Positions 1-10,303 of a DNA stretch of 64,000 nt are shown piece after piece. The notes beneath the pieces were generated by a model that did no database searches, was not told the origin of the DNA, and was given only the letters and a program-made list of their open reading frames with translations. This stretch comes from Streptomyces sp. NBRC 110028 (GTDB taxonomy: Bacteria; Actinomycetota; Actinomycetes; Streptomycetales; Streptomycetaceae): assembly GCF_001417735.1 (NCBI RefSeq), contig NZ_BBUZ01000031.1:204701-268700 (forward strand), in the 5' to 3' direction. Within the stretch, counting starts at the first letter, position 1. Each line of letters opens with the position of its first letter. A program made the translations under genes and the position numbers.

Positions 1-1
1 G

Positions 2-832
2 CTGGCCGTGGCGGTCGCCGACCGGCCGGTGTCCGCCGCGTCGGCGCGGGTCCGGCTCGCCGCCGTCACCGACGAGGAGACGGCCCGTACGGCGGCCGCG
101 GCGCTGGGGTCGGACGGCGAGGAGGTGCACTGGGCCGACGGGGACGTCGTCGCCCGCCGGGTGGCGCGGCTCGGGGCGATCGAGCTGGTGGCCCGGCCGC
201 TGGCCGCGCCCGACCCGGCGCTCGTGCACGCGGCGCTGCTGGAGGGGCTGCGCCGGGAGGGGACGGGGCTGCTGCGCTGGTCCGGGCAGGCCACGGCGGC
301 ACGGCAGCGGATGGCGTTCCTGCACCGGGAGCTGGGGGCGCCCTGGCCGGACGTGTCGGAGGCGGCGCTGCTGGCGGACCCGGACGCGTGGCTGGGCGTG
401 GAGCTGGGCCGGGCCCGGCGGCGGGCGGATCTGGAGCGGGTGGACGCCGGTCAGGCGCTGGCCCGGCTGCTGCCGTGGGCGACGGGCGACGCCGCGCGCT
501 TCGAGGAGCTGGCGCCGGAGCGGGTCGAGGTGCCGAGCGGGTCCCGGGTGCGGGTGGAGTACGGGGACGGGCAGCCGGTGCTGGCGGTGAAGCTGCAGGA
601 GCTGTTCGGCTGGCAGGAGTCGCCGCGGATCGCGGGCGGGCGGGTGCCGCTGCTGGTGCACCTGCTGTCACCGGCGGGGCGTCCGGCCGCGGTCACGGCC
701 GATCTGGCGTCGTTCTGGCGGGACGGCTACCGGTCCGTACGGGCCGAGCTGCGCGGCCGCTACCCCAAGCATCCGTGGCCGGAGGACCCGACGAGGGCCG
801 AGCCGACGCGGCGCACCAACGCCCGCCGCTGA
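2..832 (+). CDS. hrpB: ATP-dependent helicase HrpB, C-terminal part (5' end outside window)
   Basis: The reading frame is open from the first bases, so only the last ~277 residues are present and the helicase core lies upstream of the window. The visible part matches the C-terminal region of HrpB-type DEAH helicases: it contains LLRWSGQATAARQRMAFL, then KLQELFGWQESPRI, VPLLVHLLSPAGRPAAVTADL and a terminal ELRGRYPKHPWPEDP block. That PKHPWPEDP ending is characteristic of the family. HrpB is a putative RNA helicase of unclear cellular role; some homologues act on mRNA. No motif for catalysis can be checked here. It ends 15 bp before the convergent toxin gene. Identification is confident; the full length and start cannot be judged. 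Confidence 0.9.
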   Translation: MAVAVADRPVSAASARVRLAAVTDEETARTAAAALGSDGEEVHWADGDVVARRVARLGAIELVARPLAAPDPALVHAALLEGLRREGTGLLRWSGQATAARQRMAFLHRELGAPWPDVSEAALLADPDAWLGVELGRARRRADLERVDAGQALARLLPWATGDAARFEELAPERVEVPSGSRVRVEYGDGQPVLAVKLQELFGWQESPRIAGGRVPLLVHLLSPAGRPAAVTADLASFWRDGYRSVRAELRGRYPKHPWPEDPTRAEPTRRTNARR

Positions 833-847
833 ACCACCGCCCCTGGC

Positions 848-1222
848 TCATACGGCCCAGGCGCGCAGCCGCCGGGCGGTCTCGCTGAGGCGGAACCGGT
901 TGTCCCGTATGTCGCGGATGAGCCCCACCATCGCGCCGGGCGGCGGGGCGATCGCCTCGCCGGACTCCTCCAGGTACATCTGGGCGCAGGCCGCGCCGAT
1001 CACCGCGTTGTAGTCGGAGAAGGGTTCCAGGATCAGCGAGGTGTGGAGGAAGGTCGCGGCGCGCGCCGCGGCCTCCTCGTAGTACGGCTCGCCCGCGAAC
1101 CGCTCGTAACGGTGCCGTTCGCTCATGCAGTGGAGTGCGCCCCAGTCACGCACGGGGGTGTTCACCGGGGAAACATCGACCTGGACGTTGAGCACCCAGC
1201 CGGCGTCGACGTACAGGATCAA
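848..1222 (-). CDS. Doc/Fic-like toxin component with degenerate Fic motif
   Basis: 124 residues, coupled to the upstream antitoxin by a 4-bp overlap. The layout resembles the small Doc-type proteins annotated in Streptomyces as 'fic family toxin component': an N-terminal YVDAGWVLNVQ segment, a central LHTSLILEPFSDYNAVIGAACAQM helical block and a C-terminal arginine-rich tail. Where canonical Fic/Doc enzymes have HPFxxGNKR, this protein reads EPFSDYNAVIG: the histidine, glycines and basic residue are absent and only P, F and N survive. Phosphorylation or AMPylation activity by the usual chemistry is therefore doubtful. Toxin assignment rests on operon structure and family resemblance; it may be an inactive relative or use another mechanism. 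Confidence 0.6.
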   Translation of the reverse strand: MILYVDAGWVLNVQVDVSPVNTPVRDWGALHCMSERHRYERFAGEPYYEEAAARAATFLHTSLILEPFSDYNAVIGAACAQMYLEESGEAIAPPPGAMVGLIRDIRDNRFRLSETARRLRAWAV

Positions 1223-1446
1223 CGCAGCCCTTCCGGGAACTCCCGCTCGAACTCGGCCTTGTAGCCCATGGCGAAGCGCACGGCGCCCTCGACGAAGCGC
1301 TGCTTCTGACGCCGCCGCACGACGTCCTCGGTCAGTATGTCGTGCGCGAGGCGCTTGATGGCAACGCCCTTCTCCTTCGCCTCCGCGCGCAGCTCGGCCA
1401 GTTCCTGCTCGGTGAATTCGATCGTGATACCCGGCATGGAGCGCAT
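1219..1446 (-). CDS. Ribbon-helix-helix-type antitoxin
   Basis: 75 residues (72 if the second ATG at 1437 is the start). The N-terminus ITIEFTEQELAELRAEAKEKG has the beta-strand plus two-helix pattern of RHH/CopG DNA-binding proteins, followed by a charged helix and a C-terminal tail that would bind the partner. Such antitoxins neutralise the toxin and repress their own promoter. The gene precedes and overlaps the toxin gene, the usual order. A TAGCAT -10 element lies only a few bases upstream of the second ATG, so a leaderless start at 1437 is plausible. The specific family is not certain. Confidence 0.6.
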   Translation of the reverse strand: MRSMPGITIEFTEQELAELRAEAKEKGVAIKRLAHDILTEDVVRRRQKQRFVEGAVRFAMGYKAEFEREFPEGLR

Positions 1447-1480
1447 GCTAGCCAGCCAACTACCGAGAGTACTACCGGCG
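1445..1480 (-). promoter_or_regulatory. Candidate promoter/operator of the toxin-antitoxin pair
   Basis: The 40-bp gap between the antitoxin start and the upstream gene's stop holds TAGCAT (minus strand, 1445-1450), a good actinobacterial -10, and a direct repeat CTACCG at 1460-1465 and 1472-1477 with a 12-bp period. RHH antitoxins bind short repeats at about one helical turn, so this could be the autoregulatory operator. No good -35 hexamer is seen. Inference only. Confidence 0.35.
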
Positions 1481-1486
1481 TCACTA

Positions 1487-2497
1487 TCAGGAGGGAACGC
1501 GGGGACGGAGGTTGACGAGCCGTCGCCGCCCGCCCCTCGACGGCACCCCGGACGACGAGGACCGGCCGCGCGCCTCCAGCAGCAGCGCGAGCGCGAGCAG
1601 TCCGGTGCCCAGCGCGCCGAAGCCCCAGGGCACGTACGTCGTGAAGGCCAGGACCAGCTGCCGCTGGGAGGTGACCATGTCGACCGTGTGGGCGATGTAG
1701 TCCTCGCGCATCTTCACGTGGCCGGAGAAGACGGTCACCCGGTCCCGGCCGCCCAGCAGGGTGCCGCCGCGCAGTTCCTCGCGGTGGATCTCCTGCCCGT
1801 TGACGGGCGCTCCGGTGGTGGGTTCGACCCAGAACATGCGCTTGGTGGTGTACCAGCGGGAGGTTCCGGCCTTGCGGACGGTCTCGGGGGTGATGCCGGC
1901 GACCGGCATGGTCTTGGGCAGCGGGACCCTGGTCCAGGGAATGGTCTGCTCGAAGTAGTACACCGTCAGGCCGCGGAAGTTCCGGGTGCCCTTGTAGTGG
2001 ATGGGCGCGGAGGTGCGGGTCTGGGCGTCGAAGTAGCGGTAGTCGCGCTTCTCGGTGAGGAAGGGCCACTTGTACTCGATGCCCTCGCGGCGCACCGCGT
2101 CGCCGTCGACGTGTTCGCCGCCCGCGTGGACCGGGTCCTGGGAGTGGGCGTCGAAGACGTAGCGCTCGGGGATGCGGGAGACCATCGCGCCGTCGGGGCC
2201 CTGGATGTACGACAGGGCGTCCCAGACGACGACGTCGCGCCCGGTCTCCTTCCCGACCTTCTTCGCGGCCGGCACGTTCCCGCGCAGGGTCTGCACGATG
2301 CTGATCCCGGGGACCGTGCGGGGCTTCATGGTGGCGTAGTCGAGCAGGGTGGCGGGGCGGGCCTCCAGGACGGCCGTCTGGTACTCGCTGGGCGGGATCT
2401 TGGCGAGCCGGGGGAAGGCGTACCAGCGCACCAGCGGGGCGAGGGCGGCGAAGAAGACGGCGAAGGCGAGCAGTACCAGGCTGGCTTTGCGGCGCAT
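1487..2497 (-). CDS. DUF3068 (PorA-family-like) membrane-anchored protein
   Basis: 336 residues. An N-terminal hydrophobic segment (about residues 5-22, SLVLLAFAVFFAALAPLVRW) and a C-terminal membrane helix (about 285-308, with GFGALGTGLLALALLLEAR) flank a large extracytoplasmic domain. The domain has the DUF3068 pattern: YAFPRLAKIPPS, TLLDYATMKPRTVPG, an aromatic-rich middle with KWPFLTEKRDYRYFD, and RMFWVEPTTGAPVNG. The family is described as 'porin PorA family' in some databases but has no demonstrated biochemical role in Streptomyces. It is probably co-transcribed with the 44-residue membrane peptide gene 17 bp upstream. The family call is firm; function is unknown. Confidence 0.8.
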   Translation of the reverse strand: MRRKASLVLLAFAVFFAALAPLVRWYAFPRLAKIPPSEYQTAVLEARPATLLDYATMKPRTVPGISIVQTLRGNVPAAKKVGKETGRDVVVWDALSYIQGPDGAMVSRIPERYVFDAHSQDPVHAGGEHVDGDAVRREGIEYKWPFLTEKRDYRYFDAQTRTSAPIHYKGTRNFRGLTVYYFEQTIPWTRVPLPKTMPVAGITPETVRKAGTSRWYTTKRMFWVEPTTGAPVNGQEIHREELRGGTLLGGRDRVTVFSGHVKMREDYIAHTVDMVTSQRQLVLAFTTYVPWGFGALGTGLLALALLLEARGRSSSSGVPSRGGRRRLVNLRPRVPS

Positions 2498-2514
2498 GGC
2501 GGGGCGTCCCTCCC

Positions 2515-2649
2515 TCAGGGGTGCTCGGGGACGGTGGTGAGCAGCGGCTTGGGGGAGGTGGTGCCGTCGGGGGCGCCGATGGCCGTCACCGTGAGGACGA
2601 GGGCGAGGGCGGCGGCGAGTCCGATCGCGGCGGCGACGAGGGCGCGCAT
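2515..2649 (-). CDS. Small SPW_0924-family membrane peptide (44 aa)
   Basis: 44 residues starting MRALVAAAIGLAAALALVLT and ending in a short polar tail KPLLTTVPEHP. It is a single-membrane-helix peptide with the conserved C-terminal pattern of the small SPW_0924 family in streptomycetes. The ATG at 2649 is preceded by GGGAGG about 8 bases upstream, which supports this start over longer frames. It sits immediately upstream of the DUF3068 gene on the same strand and probably forms a two-gene operon with it. No function is known; a role as a partner or membrane anchor for the DUF3068 protein is a guess from context. Confidence 0.7.
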   Translation of the reverse strand: MRALVAAAIGLAAALALVLTVTAIGAPDGTTSPKPLLTTVPEHP

Positions 2650-2687
2650 GCGGGCCTCCCGTGGTTCCGGTACGAGACGGCCTGAAC

Positions 2688-2702
2688 CTGACGCGACGTC
2701 AG
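2688..2702. promoter_or_regulatory. Palindrome CTGACGCGACGTCAG upstream of the small membrane gene
   Basis: A perfect 6+3+6 palindrome (CTGACG-CGA-CGTCAG) about 40 bp upstream of the start at 2649. The size and position fit an operator for a dimeric repressor of the two-gene membrane operon. The regulator cannot be named from sequence. Confidence 0.35.
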
Positions 2703-2779
2703 CTCGGCCGGGGCTGGGGCACCGTAGCAACGGGGGGCGCAGATGAGAACACGCAAGCCCGAAACGCGAACGCGCGCCG

Positions 2780-2846
2780 CCCGGGCACACAACAGCGCCG
2801 CCCCCGGGCCCGGTGGGGCTCGGGGGCGGCGCGAAGTGTGCCCGGG
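2780..2846. terminator. Nested GC-rich inverted repeats, probable terminator of the transglycosylase gene
   Basis: An outer arm pair CCCGGGCACAC (2780-2790) / GTGTGCCCGGG (2836-2846) encloses an inner perfect pair GCGCCGCCCCCG (2795-2806) / CGGGGGCGGCGC (2821-2832). There is no T-run, as is usual in streptomycetes. It lies downstream of the transglycosylase gene, separated from its stop by the MITE, and would terminate that transcript. Confidence 0.6.
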
Positions 2847-2858
2847 GGCGGCGGCCCG

Positions 2859-3039
2859 CTAGGGCGTGTTTCGAAAGTAGCGCCGTCCGCCCGGAGGGCG
2901 GGCCCCGCGGCGTCTGGTGCGTGCGATCGCAAGGCGGAGGGTCGTCCTCGTAGTGGGCCTACTCGGACGATCCCGACAACGCAGCGAGCGTGCGTGCCAG
3001 GCGTCGCGGGGCAGGCGGGGCTTTCGAAACACGCCCTAG
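2859..3039. mobile_element. 181-bp MITE-like element with perfect 19-bp terminal inverted repeats
   Basis: The ends are CTAGGGCGTGTTTCGAAAG (2859-2877) and its exact complement (3021-3039). There is no coding capacity inside. The interior is itself an imperfect long palindrome: the arm at about 2906-2926 pairs with the arm at about 2987-3010, and a central GGTCGTCC / GGACGATCC pair brackets the middle. Elements of this kind are dispersed non-autonomously by a transposase recognising the ends; the CTAG at each tip fits a CTAG or TA target as used by IS5-type elements (inference). The right tip overlaps the stop codon of the transglycosylase gene at 3036-3038. No transposase gene of matching ends is in the window. 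Confidence 0.8.
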
Positions 3040-4847
3040 GAGGCGGCGGCCGGGGTGACCGTCAGCTCGACGTCCAGGACGGTGCCGTTCGCCGTGGTGA
3101 GGCGGAGCAGATAGGTGCCCGCGTGCTCATCGGTGAGGATCTTCGGAAGCGTCAGCCGGCCGAGGGCGTCGGTCTTCAGACCGGTCAGGGTGCGGACCGG
3201 CTTGCCCTTGGCGTCGAGGAAGTACGGGCCCTTGTCGTTCGGCTCGGGCTTCTTGGCGTCGGTGATCATGGTCGCGGTGACCGGGACACCCGCCGCGACC
3301 TTGCCCTTGTTGGTCGCCTTGACGGTGAGGAGATCGGCGAACGAGCCGCCGGTCCCGGCCTTCAGGACGCCGTCCCCGAGGCGGGCCAGGGCGTCGGCCC
3401 GCGGTACGGGACGGGCCTTGACGGACGCGGCGAAGTCGACCGGGGCCACCTGCTCGCGCCCGACGGCCGTGGCGCGCAGGGTGAAGGAGCCGGTCTGCTC
3501 GCCCGCGAGCAGCTTGGGGGCGGTGGCGGTGCCGTCCGCGCCGGTGAGCACGGTGACGGAGCGGACGAGGCCGAGGAAGCGGGCGCCCGTCTCGCCGCGG
3601 ATCTCGTACTTCACGCGCGCCGCGGCCACCGGCTTGCCCTCGGCGTTCACCGCGTGGACCTTGGGAGTGCCGGTGAACGTCCCACCGGCGGTGGCGGTGA
3701 ACCGCTTGGCGCCGACCGCGGTCAGCTTGGCGGTGCCGGTGGGCTTGGGGGCGGGCGTGGTGGGCGGTGTGGTCGGCGGCTTGGGGAGCTGCGGGACGGG
3801 CGTCTGCCCCGGGTCGCCGTCCGGGTCGGTCGAGGGGGGAGTGGTGGAGCCGTCGGGCTTGTCGTCGGACTTGGGCAGGGTGTGCGCACCGCCGTCGCCC
3901 CGGCCGGAGCCGTTGCCCCGGTGGGAATCCTTGCCCGTGTCCTTGCCGGAACCGTTGCCCTTGCCGGATCCCTTGGAGCCGGACTTCGAGCCGTCACCCG
4001 ACGGGCCGCTCCTCTCCGAGGGCAGCACGCCCGTGCCGTCGGGCACCTCGTGGGTGCCGCGCTTGTAGTACTCGAACCACGACAGGACGGTGTTCAGATA
4101 CTCCCGCGAGTGGTTGTAGCCCAGGATCGCCTTGTCGATGTCCTCCTGGACGGACAGATCACGGTTGTTGGCGCACAGGTAGAAGCCCGCGGCGAGCGCC
4201 GCGTCATAGATGTTGTTCGGGTCCGAACGGCCGTCGCCGTTGCCGTCCTGGCTCCAGTTCGCCCAGGTCGACGGGATGAACTGCATGGGCCCGACGGCGC
4301 GGTCGTGGGTGGTGTCCCCGTCGAACTCGCCCCCGTCGGTGTCCTTGATCATGGCGAACCCGTTGCCGTTGAGGGCCGGGCCGAGGATGGGACTGACGGT
4401 CGTCCCCTCGCGGTCCACGCTGCCGCCGCGGGCCTGGCCGGACTCGACCTTGCCGATCGCGGCCAGCAGCTGCCACGGCAGGTTGCAGCCGGGCTTGGCT
4501 TCCCGGAGCGCCGCCTCCGCCTTCTTGTACGCGGCGAGCACGCTCGCCGGTATCCCCGCCTCGGCCTTGGTGCTGCTGCCCGGGAACCCCGGCAGGTCGA
4601 TCGAGGAGCCCGGCTTGTCCGGCTTGATCAGGGGCGGCAGATCGGTGTGGTACGAAGAGCCGCCGTCGATCGGCGTATCGGGCGACGGCGCCCCACTGGC
4701 CCGGTCCCGGTCCCGGTGGTCCCGGTCACCGTGGTCCTGGGTCCCGAACCCGGGCGCCTGAGATGCGGTGAGGGCGGCCATCGCGGCCGCCGCCACCGCC
4801 GTCGTGGCCGCCCCCTTACGCAAACGTCGGCCGATAAGCGGTGCCAT
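3036..4847 (-). CDS. Secreted lytic transglycosylase with C-terminal Ig-like modules
   Basis: 603 residues from the ATG at 4847, chosen because GGGAGG lies 8-14 bases upstream; an in-frame ATG 8 codons earlier lacks this. An N-terminal signal segment (RRLRKGAATTAVAAAAMAAL) is followed by an MltB/SLT_2-type transglycosylase domain (about residues 90-260) with the catalytic glutamate in AAIGKVESG and the typical AVGPMQFIPSTWANW and NIYDAALAAGFYLC motifs. A long Ser/Gly/Lys/Pro linker (about 270-370) leads to two beta-sandwich repeats (about 375-600, each with GTFTGTPKVHAVN / TVKATNKGKVAAGVP-like cores) that probably bind the wall or other proteins. It would cleave peptidoglycan glycan strands during wall turnover. 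The stop codon lies inside the MITE end, so the C-terminus may have been set or shortened by insertion. Confidence 0.85.
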   Translation of the reverse strand: MAPLIGRRLRKGAATTAVAAAAMAALTASQAPGFGTQDHGDRDHRDRDRASGAPSPDTPIDGGSSYHTDLPPLIKPDKPGSSIDLPGFPGSSTKAEAGIPASVLAAYKKAEAALREAKPGCNLPWQLLAAIGKVESGQARGGSVDREGTTVSPILGPALNGNGFAMIKDTDGGEFDGDTTHDRAVGPMQFIPSTWANWSQDGNGDGRSDPNNIYDAALAAGFYLCANNRDLSVQEDIDKAILGYNHSREYLNTVLSWFEYYKRGTHEVPDGTGVLPSERSGPSGDGSKSGSKGSGKGNGSGKDTGKDSHRGNGSGRGDGGAHTLPKSDDKPDGSTTPPSTDPDGDPGQTPVPQLPKPPTTPPTTPAPKPTGTAKLTAVGAKRFTATAGGTFTGTPKVHAVNAEGKPVAAARVKYEIRGETGARFLGLVRSVTVLTGADGTATAPKLLAGEQTGSFTLRATAVGREQVAPVDFAASVKARPVPRADALARLGDGVLKAGTGGSFADLLTVKATNKGKVAAGVPVTATMITDAKKPEPNDKGPYFLDAKGKPVRTLTGLKTDALGRLTLPKILTDEHAGTYLLRLTTANGTVLDVELTVTPAAAS

Positions 4848-5006
4848 CCGTGTGTCCCTCCCGTCGAACACGATGCGCTCCCCCCGCGCGTCAACCTTGG
4901 TGACACTACGACAACTTCGGGCCCGCGACCACCGCTGCCTACCGCCTGTCAGCCGCTATTCGGGGGTGAACATTTGGCCGGTTCCGCCGGTTCCACCGGC
5001 CGCCCC

Positions 5007-7742
5007 TCAGTGCGCGGCCGACTCCCAGTCGGCGCCGACGCCCACCGACACATCCAGCGGAGCACGCAGGTGGAAAGCACCGGCCATCTCGCGCCGCACC
5101 AGCTCCTCGACCCGCTCCCGTTCCCCCGGCGCGATCTCCAGCACGATTTCGTCGTGCACCTGGAGCAGCATCCGCGACGAGAATTCGCCCGCCGTCAACG
5201 CGGCGTCCACCTTCAGCATCGCGATCTTGACGATGTCGGCGGCGGTGCCCTGGATCGGGGCGTTGAGCGCCATCCGCTCGGCCATCTCACGGCGCTGCCG
5301 GTTGTCGCTGTTGAGATCGGGGAGGTAGCGGCGGCGGCCGAGCATGGTCTCCGTGTAGCCGGTGGCGCGCGCCTCCTCCACGACCCGCTGCAGATAGTCG
5401 CGGACGCCGCCGAACCGCTCGAAGAAATTGTCCATCAGCCGCCGCGCCTCGTCCGCGCCGATGCCCAGCTGCTGGGAGAGGCCGAACGCCGACAGCCCGT
5501 ACGCCAGGCCGTACGACATGGCCTTGATCTTGCGCCGCATCTCCGGGTCGACCTCGGAGGTGTCGACGGAGAACACCTGGGAGGCAACCGTGGTGTGCAG
5601 GTCCTCACCGGAGGTGAACGCCTCGATCAGGCCCTCGTCCTCGGAGAGATGGGCCATCACACGCAGCTCGATCTGGCTGTAGTCGGCGGTCATCAGCGAC
5701 TCGAAGCCCTCACCGACGACGAAGCCGCGCCGGATCGCCCGGCCCTCGTCCGTGCGCACCGGGATGTTCTGCAGGTTGGGGTCGGTCGACGACAGCCGGC
5801 CGGTCGCCGCCACGGTCTGGTTGAAGGTGGTGTGGATGCGGCCACTTGGGGAGATCGTCTTGATCAGCCCCTCCACGGTGGAGCGCAGCCGGGCCTGCTC
5901 CCGGTGGCGCAGCATGATCACCGGAAGCTCGTGGTCGGTCTGCGCGGCCAGCCACGCGAGCGCGTCGGCGTCCGTGGTGTACCCGGTCTTGGTCTTCTTG
6001 GTCTTGGGCAGGCCCAGCTCACCGAAGAGCACTTCCTGGAGCTGCTTGGGCGAGCCGAGGTTGAACTCGTGGCCCACCGCGGCGTGCGCCTCCTTCACCG
6101 CCTGCTGGACCGCGCCCGCGAACTGCTGCTCCATACGGTCCAGCCAGCCGCGGTCGGCGGCGATGCCGGAGCGCTCCAGCCGGGCCAGCAGCTCGGAGGT
6201 GGGCAGCTCCACATCGCTCAGCAGCCCGGCGGCGCCGACCTCCTCCAGCCGCCCCCGGAACGCCTCGCCGAGGTCGAGCACCGTACGCGCCTTGATCATC
6301 AGGGCGTCCTGCTCGGCCTCTTCGTCGGCGCCGAAGGCGAGCTGCCCGCTGTCCGCTGCCGCCGCCGGGGACAGCTCACGGCCCAGGTACTCGACCGACA
6401 GCGCGTCCAGCTCGAAGGAACGGCGGCCCGGCTTGACCAGATAGGCGGCCAGCGCGGTGTCCATCGAGACGCCCGCGACGGACCAGCCGTGCTCGGCGAA
6501 GACCCGCATGGTGCCCTTGGCGTTGTGCAGCACCTTCGGCCGGTCCGGGTCCGCGATCCAGGCCGCGAAGGCCCGCTCGTCGGCCTCGTCCAGCTCCGAG
6601 GGGTCGAAGCAGACGGCGGGCCCGCCCGCGGTGGCCAGCGCGATCTCGCTGACGCTGCCGCTGCCCAGCGCCCAGGTGTCCACGGCGGCCAGGCCCAGCG
6701 GCTCGGCGCCGCGCTCCGCCAGCCAGGGCGCCAGCCCGCCCGCGCCCAGCGTCACCCCGTCGACCTCGACGCCGGGGGCCGCGGCGGCCGGCTCCTCGTC
6801 GGCCGCGCCGGGGTCGACGGCCAGGATGCGGTCGCGGAAGTTCTGGTGGCGGAACTCCAGCGCGTCCAGGACCACCGCCATCGCGGCCCGGTCGTACGGA
6901 ACGCGCTTGAGACCCTCCGGGCCGACGCCCAGCTCCACGTCCCTGACCAGCTCGGTCAGCTGCCGGTTGAGCTTCACGGCCTCCAGGTGGTCGCGCAGCT
7001 TCTCGCCGACCTTGCCCTTGACCTCGTCGACCCGCTCCACCAGCTCCTGGAACGACCCGAACTGATTGATCCACTTCGCGGCGGTCTTCTCACCGACCCC
7101 CGGGATGCCGGGCAGGTTGTCCGACGGATCGCCGCGCAGCGCCGCGAAGTCGGGGTACTGGCGCGGGGTGAGGCCGTACTTCTCCTGCACCTTCTCCGGG
7201 GTGAACCGGGTCAGCTCGGAGACGCCCTTGGTCGGGTAGAGGACCGTGACATGGTCGCTGACCAGCTGGAACGAATCGCGGTCACCAGTGACGATCAGCA
7301 CCTCGAAACCCTCGGCCTCGGCCTGGGTGGCAAGGGTGGCGATCACATCGTCCGCCTCGAAGCCGTCCACCGCGAAGCGCGTGACGTTCATCGTGTCCAG
7401 CAGCTCGCCGATCAGCTCGACCTGCCCCTTGAACTCGTCCGGGGTCGAGGAGCGGTTCGCCTTGTACTCCGTGAACTGCTCGGAGCGCCAGGTCTTGCGC
7501 GAGACGTCGAACGCCACCGCCAGATGCGTGGGCTGCTCGTCACGCAGCGTGTTCGCCAGCATCGAGGTGAAGCCGTAGATCGCGTTGGTCGTCTGGCCGG
7601 TGGTCGTGCTGAAATTTTCCGCCGGCAGCGCGAAGAACGCCCGGTATGCCAGGGAATGCCCATCCAGCAGGAGCAGGCGGGGACGGTCCCCCGTGCGGTC
7701 GGGCGCGGGCGCTGCGGTCTTCTTCGATGCTTTCTCTGCCAC
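5007..7742 (-). CDS. polA: DNA polymerase I
   Basis: 911 residues from a GTG with AGGA 9 bases upstream; the open frame extends 19 codons further without a ribosome site. The N-terminal 5'-3' exonuclease (flap) domain runs from LLLLDGHSLAYRAFFALP through the helix-hairpin-helix DNLPGIPGVGEKTA. The middle domain (about 320-510) is the 3'-5' exonuclease fold but has VDTWAL where proofreading enzymes have DTE, so proofreading is probably lost. The polymerase domain has motif A DYSQIELRVMAHLSEDEG, motif B RRKIKAMSYGLAYGLSAFG and motif C QVHDEIVLE. It fills gaps after Okazaki primer removal and in excision repair. Size and order are standard for actinobacteria. Confidence 0.97.
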   Translation of the reverse strand: MAEKASKKTAAPAPDRTGDRPRLLLLDGHSLAYRAFFALPAENFSTTTGQTTNAIYGFTSMLANTLRDEQPTHLAVAFDVSRKTWRSEQFTEYKANRSSTPDEFKGQVELIGELLDTMNVTRFAVDGFEADDVIATLATQAEAEGFEVLIVTGDRDSFQLVSDHVTVLYPTKGVSELTRFTPEKVQEKYGLTPRQYPDFAALRGDPSDNLPGIPGVGEKTAAKWINQFGSFQELVERVDEVKGKVGEKLRDHLEAVKLNRQLTELVRDVELGVGPEGLKRVPYDRAAMAVVLDALEFRHQNFRDRILAVDPGAADEEPAAAAPGVEVDGVTLGAGGLAPWLAERGAEPLGLAAVDTWALGSGSVSEIALATAGGPAVCFDPSELDEADERAFAAWIADPDRPKVLHNAKGTMRVFAEHGWSVAGVSMDTALAAYLVKPGRRSFELDALSVEYLGRELSPAAAADSGQLAFGADEEAEQDALMIKARTVLDLGEAFRGRLEEVGAAGLLSDVELPTSELLARLERSGIAADRGWLDRMEQQFAGAVQQAVKEAHAAVGHEFNLGSPKQLQEVLFGELGLPKTKKTKTGYTTDADALAWLAAQTDHELPVIMLRHREQARLRSTVEGLIKTISPSGRIHTTFNQTVAATGRLSSTDPNLQNIPVRTDEGRAIRRGFVVGEGFESLMTADYSQIELRVMAHLSEDEGLIEAFTSGEDLHTTVASQVFSVDTSEVDPEMRRKIKAMSYGLAYGLSAFGLSQQLGIGADEARRLMDNFFERFGGVRDYLQRVVEEARATGYTETMLGRRRYLPDLNSDNRQRREMAERMALNAPIQGTAADIVKIAMLKVDAALTAGEFSSRMLLQVHDEIVLEIAPGERERVEELVRREMAGAFHLRAPLDVSVGVGADWESAAH

Positions 7743-7892
7743 GACCCCGATCCTGCCACGCCCCACCGACAACGCCTCCCGCCTCCCGCCCACCCGCACC
7801 GGCCCACCGCACCGGGTGGTCCCAAAGTCCGTGACTCATGAAAGGATCGAGAGGAGAAAGGCACCCAACCACGGCGGAAAAAGGGGAGCGAC

Positions 7893-10187
<2,295 letters not shown>

Positions 10188-10201
10188 CGGCCCACCCCGT
10201 C

Positions 10202-10215
10202 TAAGCGTTCGCTCA
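10202..10215. promoter_or_regulatory. Candidate TetR-type operator TAAGCGTTCGCTCA
   Basis: A short inverted repeat AGCG-TT-CGCT, within TAAGCG..CGCTCA, lies in the gap before the thioesterase gene. TetR-family repressors often bind sites of this form. No TetR gene is adjacent, so this is a weak inference. Confidence 0.3.
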
Positions 10216-10230
10216 GTCGCCTGATATGAA

Positions 10231-10257
10231 GGTGGCCATCACCAGCAGGTGGCCACC
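10231..10257 (+). repeat. Inverted repeat GGTGGCCA...TGGCCACC
   Basis: A perfect 8-bp stem (10231-10238 / 10250-10257) with an 11-base loop lies about 50 bp upstream of the thioesterase start. It could be an operator or a hairpin in the leader. Confidence 0.4.
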
Positions 10258-10303
10258 GTCAGCGCGGGCGGTCACCGTCAGCAGACGAACGGAGCGGGTC
10301 CCG

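Noticed and set aside
2661..7841. A 1726-codon open frame on the plus strand across the transglycosylase and polA genes
   Set aside because: It is antisense to two well-supported genes. Its Gly/Arg/Val/Leu-rich sequence is what third-position GC bias produces on the opposite strand.
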